DNA of 64,000 bases from Rosa chinensis. Taxonomy: Eukaryota > Streptophyta > Magnoliopsida > Rosales > Rosaceae. The notes below the pieces were generated by a model. The model saw only the letters and a list, made by a program, of their open reading frames with translations. It was not told the DNA's origin and did not search any database. Positions 44,501 through 56,000 of the stretch are shown piece after piece. The stretch's first letter is position 1. The number at the start of each line of letters is the position of its first letter. The translations under genes and the position numbers were made by a program. The DNA lies in NCBI RefSeq assembly GCF_002994745.2, contig NC_037092.1, positions 86,280,398 to 86,344,397 of the forward strand, given 5' to 3'.

Positions 44501-46864
44501 CCTGTTGGACCAAGAATATTTGGTATTATCGAGAAAAACAGAGAACTGAGTAATAATTGCTATGCTGAATCTTCCATTGGAGGCCATTTCGAGGTCACTC
44601 ATCTTCATGGAAGAAAATTTTATGTTAATATGGAGGATAGAACTTGTTCATGTAGAAAGTGGGACCTTTGTGGTATTCCATGTTCTCATGCAATGACTTG
44701 TCTTGGTTGGATGGATGCAAGTCCATATGATTTTGTACATAACCATTACAAGAGGGAGGCTTATGACCGAGCCTATGGTTACTTCTTTTGCCCAATGTCC
44801 AGTCAAGACTTGTGGCCTAAAACTGGTGGCATGCCGATTCTTCCACCACTCTATCACAAACAACCAGGAAGGCCCAAAAAGAGAAGAATTTTAGAACCAA
44901 ATGAGATTCCCAAAGGTGCAAAAAAGCTACAGAGATATCATGCCCCATCTAAGTGCACACTTTGTAAAAATGAAGGTCATAATAAGAGGACATGTCCTCA
45001 GGTATGTATTCTAACCTTTCATTTGTAGTATTGTACTATAACTTCAATATTAAATAAAATTTTCATGTAGCTTGTTCAACATTAAATTCCTTATGTTCTC
45101 AGAGAGGACAAGCACTAGAACCTCCTCCTCATGTTCCAGCGAGCGAAAATATGTACAAGGCAAGTGGAACAGCAAGAGGAAGGGCTAGAGGAACCGTAAG
45201 TTTAAAAGCCTCTTTGTTTAGTTTAATGTAAGTAATGGCTTTGGTGAATGATTTGAGAAATTGTAGTATCCTTACAGGGCACAAATAGAGGAAGAGGTAT
45301 TGGAAATTCAATTATGATGGAAGAAGCACAATTTGGACAAGGAACAAGAGGACAAGTTAGTCAATTAAGTCTATATACTAGCATACTTAACTTATGTTTG
45401 TTTGTTTAAATTTTTTATTTATTAATATTTTTTTAATTTTCACTTTTAAATTTGCAATGTACTGTAGGGAAGACATGGTGTTCAATATGTTAGAGTTGGG
45501 GGGACTAGAGGAGGAAGAGGCCAATTTGTTGCTCCAACAAGAGAAAGAGGACAGTTTGAAAGCTTTATTGGAAGGTCACAATCTACAAGTTTCGGTACTA
45601 GAGGAGGAGGACAAACATTTGCAAGTGCCGGAAGAGGAAGAAGCCAATTCATTGCTCCAACAAGAGGAAAAGGGCAACCTACAAGCTTTGGTAATGGTGG
45701 AGGACAAGCTCTCCCAGGTATTGAAAGAAGAAGGGGACAATATGTAAGTTCATTTAATTATTCAAAGAACTTTTATTTTGCGTTGGATTATGAGTATGAC
45801 AAGTTTTGGGTTAACATTGTATGTCAAAAATAAGCTAGTCTTTTTTTTTTTTTGGTTACAAAATAAGCTAGTCTTTTGCATTGCGGTATATGCTATGAAT
45901 CATCCTTAAATTTATGTGGAAACTCTTTTTATTTATTTATTTATTTTTCATTTTTAATACTGTCAAATAACAATATACTGAATTTTACTTTTATTGTCAT
46001 ACTTTGTTTTCTAGGTCAATCGTGCCACTCGTATAACTCAAGTGACAATGCATTCTACAATCAGTACTGAAGCTACCGCATCTCAACCAATTTCTAAAGC
46101 TAGTGACAATGCATTCTAATGCATTCTACACTCGTATTACTCCTGCCAACAACAACACACATTGGAAGCTATAGAATATAAATTAGTGGTCTTTGTTAAA
46201 ATTTCAAGTACGTGGTGAATCTATTAGGATATATAGTTTAACTGATGAAAGAACAGAACATTGTTTTAGTATTTGTCTTACTATTAGTTGAAGTGTTGAT
46301 TATGCCTTCATTATGGAAAACCAATGTGCTATCAAATTTAGCTCTTTAATTTAAGTGAAGGGATTATGTAAAAATTCTAGCATTGTTTTGTGTGAAAGTT
46401 AATCATGACTTGAATATTTGGATTTTAGACTTGATTATTTTGGCTGAGATAGCTCTAATTGTAATGAACTATTGAATGACTTATTATTCAATTGCGTTGA
46501 GGAACCAACAATTATGGTTTTGGTGAGAGGGAGTATGATTTACAGTTTTAGGGTTGATATCTTTTTTGTTGGTGTTAAGAGTTAAAAAAAAAATAAAAAA
46601 AATAATAAAAAAACCCTCATTTGTATGTATTGATATTCTTGAACAATTGGTTTGTTTAGTGTTTTTTTTTTTTTGGATGATGATTGGAAAGACGAAAACG
46701 CCCAGCAAGTTAACAGAAAAATTGGATGGAAAATCTAAAAGTTAACGGTAGGGTGTGAATCGGCAAGAGTTAGAAAAGTTAGGGTGTGAAAAATCAAAAT
46801 TAAAATGTCAGGGGGTAAAATGACAGCTATGAGAAAAGTTAGGGGGTAATTTGACTATTTTGCC
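41550..46864 (+). mobile_element. Autonomous-type Mutator-like element (MuDR family)
   Basis: Terminal inverted repeats of about 183 bp (41550-41732 and 46682-46864) begin GGCAAAATAGTCAAATTACC and match with only a few differences. Runs of at least nine A flank both ends, consistent with an A9 target duplication. The interior encodes a spliced MuDR-type transposase. It lies inside the larger MULE 36392-50082 but has unrelated termini. Confidence 0.92.
41891..46119 (+). pseudogene. MuDR-type transposase with one in-frame stop
   Basis: A likely first exon 41891-41936 (MEKVKLRNNGDVPNY) splices in phase to 42531. ORF text follows (DNFTLEIRHGGVFSSGEYVG), a TAA at 42788-42790, then an open frame to 45000. 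In that 734-codon frame are an acidic region (about 1-135), a MuDR DNA-binding-type domain (about 150-215), the MULE transposase domain with Asp in VGCDGCHIK (about 350) and FISDKQKG (about 416), a SWIM zinc finger CSCRKWDLCGIPCSHA (about 606-622) and a knuckle CTLCKNEGHNKRTC (about 709-722). Further exons (45103-45195, 45277-45355, 45468-45717, from 46015) add an RG-rich tail. The TAA sits between the N-terminal and DNA-binding parts; otherwise the gene looks intact. Confidence 0.85.
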
Positions 46865-47690
46865 AAAAAAAAAACTAAATACGTTACTAGAAAAAGATGA
46901 TTCTATTTAGACCTCTAGACTCCACTAATTTTTGTAACGATTTAATTCCTAATTTATAGAAAACTAAATAACAAAAACAAATATAGAAAATCCACAACCA
47001 ATTTTGTCTCCATCTTCTTCTCCCTCACCCTTTCTCTCACCTGGGTTTCTTATTAGCTATCAAATTAATGGTATGCCTATTCTTATATATATTCATAATC
47101 AAGACCCAATTGTTAGAATTTAATTATTGATTAGTAATTTGATATATATGTGACTGATAACTCTTCCCCTGCGTTTGCACCGTTCTTGAAAGTTTCAGCT
47201 CTAAGAACCAAGCTTCTTATTGAGGTTTGTGATCTTGTCTTGATTTTTCTCTTTATCTCTGCCACCATTCAAATTCAAGGAATACCCTTCATTTAGACAG
47301 TTGGTCATTAGTCCATTGCAATTGAGTTTCAAAAAAAATCATATTCCCATTGAACTTCATACCCAAAGCATGAATTAAATATCTAAACTTGGATTCTTGG
47401 AATATAGTACTATATGTCCTTCCTCCAAACGATTAAACAATAGGCTTAGGCTATAAGGATGTAACTAAGGATGTAGCCAGAACCCAGAGAAGTGGTGTGG
47501 AGGTCGACAAGAATAAAATAAAATATAAGGGGACAAGACTGGACGACTAAGGGAGAAATATTGAAGAGGATTTCCAAATAGTAAATGAGGAGGTCTAACT
47601 AAAACTACCCTACTACAATTATATCCTCTAAACAGCTGCAGATAGAATATAAATTTTGATAATTGGTTCTTGTTGCCTGCAAAGTGAGAC
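46865..47690. other. Interior of the large MULE, right of the nested MULE
   Basis: Mostly AT-rich. A short exon-like phrase near 47165-47225 (plus strand, SPAFAPFLKVSALRTKLLIE) is followed by a GTTTGT donor-like site; family not recognised. Confidence 0.3.
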
Positions 47691-47819
47691 AGAAAAATGC
47701 TTCAGCCCAAATACATCAGACAAATAGGAAGTTGATACCTGACATGCTTTGAGAGCTATAAGAGCTTGGTACAAAATTGCTTCTTGAAAACCAAGAACAT
47801 AAATAATTAAAGGAGGGAA

Positions 47820-48855
47820 ACATTACCTCAGAAACTTTATGATTGAGATGGTCCAAATCAACATCATCAGAGTAGGATAGTCTTGCTCCTGCAACTGCAC
47901 TCCACTTCTGCACATTCAATATATAAATACAATGCTACCATAACCAAACAAATGAAAAGAAAGTTAAGTACCATTATGCGACCAATAAAGCAATTATGTA
48001 TCCAATTTACTCACAGCACTCATCCATCCAATTCCAACAGCATTGCTTCCAAAATATATGAAGAACTAAAGAAAATGCTAAGCAGCAAGTACACAAGTGA
48101 AGACTTACAGTTTTCCAACCATCTCGGTTAAGAAAAAGCTAAGCAACAAGCACTTTTGTATACATCATCAGTTTCAACAGCAATCTGGGATTGATAGATA
48201 AGTATTAGAAAGGCAGAAATTTCGTATAAAACAAAACTTCTTTCAGAATAATCTGAGAGCATATAACAAAAATATTGAATGACCTGAACATATAACAAGA
48301 TGGTTATGGTGTACTGTAAAATGTATCCACCAAGAAAAATTGGGCTATGAACATATAACAACATATTGCAAGTACCATTAGCATCAATACTCCAAATAGC
48401 AGAACCCTCAAAATTGAAAACATAATTGAGATCAAATGATTCATAAATCTGAATCAAAGGATATCTGAATCAACACATGAACATAGGTAGAATTCATACC
48501 CAGAAATACAACTGAAATACTCAGATCTGGTCCTTAGCCATCTATCTGGTCTTCATTATCTTGGCTATCTCGATAACGTCATCAAGGCAGATGTAATAGA
48601 TGAGAGCGTGTAAGCAAAATTACACCTGTAATGATGGGCACTATCAATTTTCCAGATTTGTTATTCAAATTGATAGTTCCTTTACCAATAAAAAATTGCA
48701 GGGCCAAGCAAATATGATAAAAATGGGACGTTATGAACTCTCAAGAATTATGCTTCAAGAGCTCATCATAATTCCAACAATCAAGCTTAGCAGCAATTGA
48801 ATACAAAGAGATTACCTGGCTGAAAAGAATATCATAGGTGACAAAGTAAATCAAC
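47820..48855 (-). pseudogene. Unrecognised exon fragments inside the large MULE
   Basis: The minus strand at 47915-47830 reads QKWSAVAGARLSYSDDVDLD then HLNHKVSE followed by GTAATG, which looks like a real exon of unknown family. The rest of the segment up to 48855 has no convincing coding text. Confidence 0.35.
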
Positions 48856-48974
48856 TCGTCTCTGCAACATTTCCTTCCTTTGATATCACAAACTTGCTCT
48901 TAGTTCTTTGGGCCAGAAACAGACTGAACATTGAATACAGACCACTGAAGTACCAGGGTACATTGATGAAAATC
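48856..48974 (-). pseudogene. Patellin-like (SEC14 domain) exon fragment
   Basis: After an acceptor TTCAG the minus strand reads IFINVPWYFSGLYSMFSLFL then AQRTKSKFVISKEGNVAET and a stop. This matches the core of the SEC14/CRAL-TRIO domain of plant patellins, phosphoinositide-binding proteins of the cell plate and plasma membrane. Only one exon is recognisable, followed by a stop. Upstream exons at 49085-49146 (GKGEWTITPILHDATEVPV) and 49377-49637 do not look like patellin, so the transcript region may be a chimera of captured pieces. Confidence 0.75.
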
Positions 48975-49084
48975 TGAACCCAAAAACAAAAAACCCACAT
49001 CATAAACATCTCAAAAATCAGAGTCCCACAACATAATTAACAACCCAGGGATTTAAACTAGTAGACAAAAAGAAAGAAACTTAC

Positions 49085-49640
49085 AACTGGCACCTCAGTG
49101 GCATCATGAAGAATAGGAGTGATAGTCCATTCACCCTTGCCCTAGAGATTAACAAAACACAAAAAAACGTCAATTTCGAACAACAAAGTCAGAGAATCAA
49201 ACCGTCAAACAAGTAATCTGGGTTATGAAACGGTACTGAATCATGGTCAAGGATAACAGCAAAATCTAAGGACGAGAGCATGATAAAATTAACACACATA
49301 TGATCTAAAACATCAAAATAACAAAGTAATTCCAAAACATTTCAGATCTGAAACAGAAAATCAATGCAAGCCAGATCTAAGAGGCATACCTAGCTCGAGG
49401 TCCGCAGCCACCGGAACAGAGAGCTTCAGTGCGACGGACACTGACACCATGCTGGTGGAGATCAGCACGATCTTCAGAGAGAGTAACCAGTTGTTGCACG
49501 AACTCAGTCACATTTTTAGCGGTTGATAGGATCAAGAGCACGACATTTTCCGGCGAGAGTTTTGTTTTGAGAGGTTGGGGATTTGGGAGGCAAAGAGAGA
49601 GCGTGGGATTTGAATGAAATTGGAGCTGATGGACCAAGAG
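49085..49640 (-). pseudogene. Two exon-like segments of unknown family inside the large MULE
   Basis: At 49637-49386 the minus strand reads KLSPENVVLLILSTAKNVTE, then FVQQLVTLSEDRADLHQHGV and a GTATGC donor. At 49146-49085 it reads GKGEWTITPILHDATEVPV between an acceptor TAG and a GTAAGT donor. Both look like genuine spliced coding sequence; I do not recognise the parent gene(s). Confidence 0.4.
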
Positions 49641-49744
49641 GTAGGCTCTGGAGTATGATGAAGAAACTGAACAAAAAAGCTGTGAGAAACTATTTATATC
49701 GTGATATTAGAGTTTGGTATCTGACCTAAAGCAAAAACGACGTT

Positions 49745-49935
49745 GTTTTTACAGGTTCGGTTCGGTTTGGCTCAACTCGGTTTTTGACACCCTAAAACCG
49801 AAAACAGAAACGAACCAGTTCGGTTCAGTTCGGTTTTTTTTATTTCGGTGCGGTTTCTTTTCGGCTTATTTTTTTTCGGCTTCGGTTCGACTTTCAGCTC
49901 TGTTTTTTTCGGTTTTCGGCTTCGCGAACTCACCC
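49745..49935. repeat. TTCGGTTCGG-rich low-complexity tract
   Basis: Repeated TTCGGTT/TTTCGGC words; sister tract at 41096-41245. Confidence 0.8.
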
Positions 49936-50061
49936 CTAAGAACAGGAGAGAGAAACCAAAGAAACAAAGTGGATGTGAAGGAAAAGAGATCGACCATTAG
50001 ATCTGAGAAAAACACGTGTCGTCATCTTGTAAAAAACTTAAAAGGTTAGGAGGGGAATTTA

Positions 50062-53000
50062 CTAAGGAGAGGATCCTCTCCCAATTTGATCAGATGGTGG
50101 TAGGCTTGAGGGTGCAGTGGAAGACATATGACATGTATGGTCACCTCTGTATATTACTTCAAATGTTAAGGGATCATTGTCAAGCCTCTGAACTTCCTTC
50201 TTGGCTGGGCAATTGTATAAGTTTTGGTGGGTACACCTATAGTAGCCCCTAAATTCATTGAAACACATCATACAGTTAATTAATTTTACGCTTTGATAAA
50301 TTATTCTTTGTGAATTGCGTATATGAAATTAAAAAAATTTACTAAGTAGATGATACTTAAATTTCAAGATTACAAATACATAATTTAACATCAAGTTGAC
50401 GAATACGTGGAAAGAACTAAACACAATGTATCAAATTGGCTAAGTGCTAAAGAGATCAAAGGCAAGGGACCAAAATGCATGTTACTATCCATTGATCAAT
50501 TATAAGTTTGGCTATAACCCGGCCAATTGAAGATTTAGATTAAAGAATACATATGATCGACTATGATATTGAGGTAGACATTGTCATTTGACCAATAGAA
50601 CATTCTCAGGTCAATGCCCATCCTTGGCAGAAGTCTGCCCATTTACCAAGTATCTTGCAACTTTTGGGAATTAAAGATCATTTGACAATTAAGTTCCGGT
50701 ACAAACTAATTGATGTTGCTGACCAAGTCAATTTCTGGTCAACTCTTGAATATTTCATAAGGTAAAACCTAGCAGGAATAATATGACACTCACCAACTTG
50801 AATCAAATTGGTAAGAGCTTAATCTTCTAGGTAATCACTGAAGCTATAGCTAGCACACATAGCTTTCCTGGTAAAACCCAAAAAGTTCTTTGTAAAATGT
50901 AGAAGCTTGCTTACTTTTCAATTGAAAATGTCAAATTAATTTTCCATTTTTCAAACCAATACAATAGATGAAAACATAAATATAATCTTCGTTACAAAGT
51001 GAATTACATACCTTGGGAAACTGCAGCCCATGATCTCCTTCTGGCCGTATTTTCGCCAAGTGAAGCCATCATCCGGTGGGATTTCAGTACTCCCGATCTG
51101 AGGTGCCGGCACGGTCAATTTACGAATTTCCCCACGGTCCCTCCTACATGTTTAAGTAATTAGATGAATGTAAGAACACTAATCCACAGTAGCTCAAACT
51201 ATAGCCACAAATACAATACATGCACACATGAAGTTGCTAAGCAATTTACAGCTATCTAGCTCGTCTTGTACAGTAAAAGACATATGAACGTAGAAAAATG
51301 CATTCTATGTTTAAAGTCGCTATCCCAGAAGCAGAGCTAGCATGGTAATGCTACTCTACTTACCCAACATTTTTCCTCAATTCTTCTTCGCAAAACATAC
51401 CATGAAACCAGCCAGATATGATTTTTGTATCATAGCAAATGTCAATGCAACTTTGTGGGTGATAATTGAATTCATATCAAAGTAAGCTTTTATATTTAAT
51501 AAGAAGCTTTTATATATTTATTTATTATGATAACTCTATATTTCCTTGGGGTACTAATACATCTGTAATAACTAACCTTTTATATTTGTTTATTATGGCA
51601 TGGCCACAATTATATACAAGATCCAAGAAAACCAACATGACTCAGGTGGCGACCCATGTTGATCAGCTTTTCATACTTTGTTAAATAAAAAAGCAAAAGA
51701 AGAATGGTCTGTACAGACATACCTTCTCTTTACAATGTCCAATTGTTGTGGATGATTGAATTGGACTTTGTTCCTGCTATGGAAGCCAGACATTGAAAAC
51801 TGGGGGAACCTCTCCACAGTTTGATCAGATGGTGGTAGGCTTGAGGGTGCAGTGGACGACATATGACATGTATGGTCACCTCTGTTTATTACTTCAAATG
51901 TTAAGTGATCATTGTCAAGCCTCTGAACTTGCTTCGTGGCTGGGCAATTGTATGAATTTCGGTGGTTACACCTATAGTAGGCCCTAAATTCATTGAAACA
52001 CGTCATATAGTTAATTATAGGGTTTGATAAATTATTCTTTGTGAATTACGTAGATGAAATAAAAAAAAATTACTAAATAGATGATACTTAAATTTCAAGA
52101 TTACAAATACATAATTTAACATCAAGTTGACGAATACGTGGAAAGAACTAAACACAATGTATCAAATTGGCTAAGTGCTAAAGAGATCAAAGGCAAGGGA
52201 CCAAAATGCATGTTACTATCCATTGATCAATTATAATTTTGGCTATAACCCGGCCAATTGAAGATTTAGACTAAAGAATACATATGATCGACTATGATAT
52301 TGAGGTAGACATTGTCATTTGACCAATAGAACATTCTCAGGTCAATGCCCATCCTTGGCAGAAGTCTGCCCATTTACCAAGTATCTGCAACTTGTGATCA
52401 TGGGAATTAAAGATCATTTGCCAATTAAGTTCCGGTCAAAACAATTGATGTTGCTGACCAAGTCAATTTCTGGTCAACTCTTGAATATTTCATAAGGTAA
52501 AACCTAGCAGGAATAATATGACACTCACCAACTTGAATCAAATTGGTAACAGCTTAATCTTCTAGGTAATCACTGAAGCTATAGCTAGCACACATAGCTT
52601 TCCTGGTAAAACCCAAAAAGTTCTTTGTAAAATGTAGAAGCTTGCTGACTTTTCAATTGAAAATGTCAAATTAATTTTCCATTTTTCAAACCAATACAAT
52701 AGATGAAAACATAAATATAATCTTCGTTACAAAGTGAATTACGTACCTTGGGAACCTGCAGCCCATGATCTCCTTCTGGCCGTATTTTCGCCAAGTGAAG
52801 CCATCATCCGGTGGGATTTCAGTATTCCCGATCTGAGGTGCCGGCACGGTCAATTTACGAATTTCCCCATGGTCCCTCCTACATGTTTAAGTAATTAGAT
52901 GAATGTAAGAACACTAATCCACAGTAGCTCAAACTATAGCCACAAATACAATACATGCACACATGAAGTTGCTAAGCAATTTACAGCTAGTTAGCTCGTC

Positions 53001-56000
53001 TTGTACAGTAAAAGACATATGAACGTAGAAAATGCATTCTATGTTTAAAGTCGCTATCCCAGAAACAGAGCTAGCATGGTAATGCTACTCTACGTACCCA
53101 ACATTTTCCTCAATTCTTCTTCGCAAAACATACCATGAAACCAGCCAGATATGATTTTTGTATCATAGCAAATGTCAATGCAACTTTGTGGGTGATAATT
53201 GAATTCATATCAAAGTAAGCTTTTATATTTAATAAGAAGCTTTTATATATTTATTTATTATGATAACTCTATATTTCCTTGGGGTACTAATACATCTGTA
53301 ATAACTAACCTTTTATATTTGTTTATTATGGCATGGCCACAATTATATACAAGATCTAAGAAAACCAACATGACTCAGGTGGCGACCCATGTTGATCAGC
53401 ATTTCATACTTTGTTAAATAAAAAAGCAAAAGAAGAATGGTCTGTACAGACATACCTTCTCTGTACAATGTCCAATTGTTGTGGGTGATTGAATTGGACT
53501 TTGTTCCTGCTATGGAAGTCAGACGTTGAAAACTGGGGGCACCTCTCCACATACAAGTATTCCAGTAAAGGGCACTCAATAGCATTTCCAGTACTACCAC
53601 AGAACCTTGTGAACCTTGTGAGTTGTGGAAGCTTTATCAAAGTTAAGTTCTTCAATTCTGGAAAAACAATCATATTGTCTACTGTGTCCTTACTTGCTTC
53701 AATAATGCTGTCCAACATTGGGCAAAGCTCGACTGAAAGATCTCCCAAGTGCAAAAAACATTGAGCTACATCAGCTGTGAAGAGAGTCTCCAGTTCAAAG
53801 CACCTGGAAACTACCAAACTCTGAAGATTCCGGAAGACTGCACAATGAGCAGGACCATTCCATATCTTTATTAGTTTCCCTAGATTCTCCAATCTCATTT
53901 CTATCAATTCGGTCAAAATCAACTGTTTTGGCTCAAGCTCTTCACATCCAAAAATATATTTTAATTCATCCATCTCTTCACAAATCAGTTCTTTCAGATT
54001 TTGTAATCTCTGCAGCAACTGTGACGGGAGGAGTGCATCCACCAATTCATAGCAATGTTTCACCTTCAGTAACCTAAGATTGCATAGAGACCCAGGTGGC
54101 AATTCACCAACACATAACTCCTTCAGGCAATCCACTTGAATGAGATGCAACTCTTCCAAGTTTTGAAACACTGGTTCATTCCGAAAGCGTGTCACTGTGT
54201 TCATCAACACTTTCAAGTTCTCATTGGGCCCAATAACAGATAAATACTTCAGTGCATGTAATCTCCCGCAGTCAAATTCCACAAGAATGTTATCTAATCC
54301 CCAACACATTATGTACTGTAGTTTCTCTGCTTTCATTGTCACCACATTGATAAACCAACCCGGTAAGGCATTGATGCTTGTATCAAGAGTCAAGGCTCTT
54401 ACAAAAGCGGGTGAAGAACTTGAAACCAAGGACCCTTTTCTGATTGATGGGTCTCTGCTGATACAAATATCAAACTTTACCCAGTTTGGCTCAACCTCCA
54501 CATCTCTAGGCAAACATTTAGCATCAGATATGAAGACCTTCAAAACGTTTAGATATGACAAGCCAGTTAACTCATCAAACGCAACAATAATTTCTTCTCC
54601 TGCTCCCTCAACTTTACTCCTCCAGTCTGCAAAATTACACTGCATGTATAGTTCCTCTAACGAAGTAAGGTTGCATATCACTTCAGATGGAACATTATCA
54701 ACATAATCACCAGTGATGTCTAACATCCTTAGATGGTTCAAATCTCCAATTTCTTTTGGCAGTTCCACAAGAGGAAGTTCTTTCATACTAAGAATCTCAA
54801 GTTTTTTCAAGTTTCCGAGTATGGATATGTTATCTATGGTTGACAAGCAACCATCTAGATACAAGGTCTGGAGGTTGATCAAGATATTGAATGATGTGGG
54901 TAGTAAAGAAATTCTGGTTTGGCTTAGATCTAATACCCTCAACACATTCAGACTCTGAAAGAAACATTCTGGGATCACATTCAACCAAACATTACTTTGC
55001 AGAAACAAAATCAGGAGTTTCGGACATACCAACTCTTCAGGAAGCTTGCAAATTTTATTCCTAATTAGTGAGATAGCAGAGTAGCCGTCATGTGCACTAA
55101 TACTTGGCCATTCCTTTAACTGACAATCAGCTTGTACAAAAAACAGTGGGCCATCCTCGGATGACGAAACCCGTATGGCCACATCCCGAATGACATCATG
55201 CATCTTTACACATCCGTCCCGTTCAGATTTCAAAAGTAAGCCACAATCTTTAAGGTACTTGACCACTGAATATGCACTAGCTCTGGCATCATGCATTGTG
55301 CTGGAATCTTGAAACAATCCTTTCCCCATCCCATATTTTAGCAAGTCTTCAATTTGGATATCATAGTCTTCTGGGAATAGGCAACAAAGCAAAAAGCATG
55401 ACCTGGCATCATCAGATATTAAGTAATCATAGCTTAATTTTATACAATTGAACGCTACTTTCCCATCTTCAAGGTTGGCAGGTTGAGAAGCCTCTAGTCG
55501 TCGAGCTGCTTCTGTCCAGTCATCCAAACACTTATCACCAAGTGCCTTCGCAACTGCTATCAACGCAACTGGAAGACCAGCACATGCTCTAGCTACCTTC
55601 TTTGCAACATCACAAAAATTGGTTGATTCAAAAGACATTCTTGCTTTGTTCACAAATAAGGTCCAAGAATCTTCTTCTGATAAGACATCAAGAGAAATGT
55701 TTGACTGGCACTTCATGGCACAACAGACATTCTGTGTCCTTGTGGTGAGTAGGACTTTGGAATTGCATCTTTGAAGCTCGTGGTAGCTGGGAATTCCAAT
55801 GTTGGACAAATCTATTCTCTCCCAAATGTCGTCCAAGATTATAAGGATCCTATTTCCTCTCCTTATATTCTGCATCAATCTACGGGATCTTCCAATTTCT
55901 GTCTCCTCCTCGAACATAAAACCCAACATATCTGCCAATGTGCCTTGAATTTTTCTCAAGTTGGGGATTTTGGATACAACAGCCGTGATCACATGCTGGA

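Larger units (their letters stand above)
36392..50082. mobile_element. Large Mutator-like element (MULE), non-autonomous, host to nested elements
   Basis: Both ends begin (inward) GGGAGAGGATCCTCTCCT. Homology continues for about 100 bp, through CCCCTCCTAACC and GATGACGACA to AATGGTC (left 36392-36490, right 50082-49985). A perfect 9-bp duplication AATTTGATC flanks it (36383-36391, 50083-50091), the size expected for Mutator elements. It contains a solo LTR, a LINE-type insertion and a complete smaller MULE; without them about 4.9 kb remain, including host-gene fragments at 47200-49640. It has no transposase of its own in the remaining sequence. It is inserted in the last exon of the resistance gene. 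Confidence 0.87.

Noticed and set aside
41096..49935. The two TTCGGTT tracts as terminal repeats of one element
   Set aside because: They are internally palindromic low-complexity tracts without matching borders or target duplication; the true ends are at 36392 and 50082.
50062..52006. The WRKY exons as two independent WRKY genes
   Set aside because: Exon phases, shared linker and donor sites join them to the NLR exon; no separate start codon or upstream WRKY N-terminus exists.
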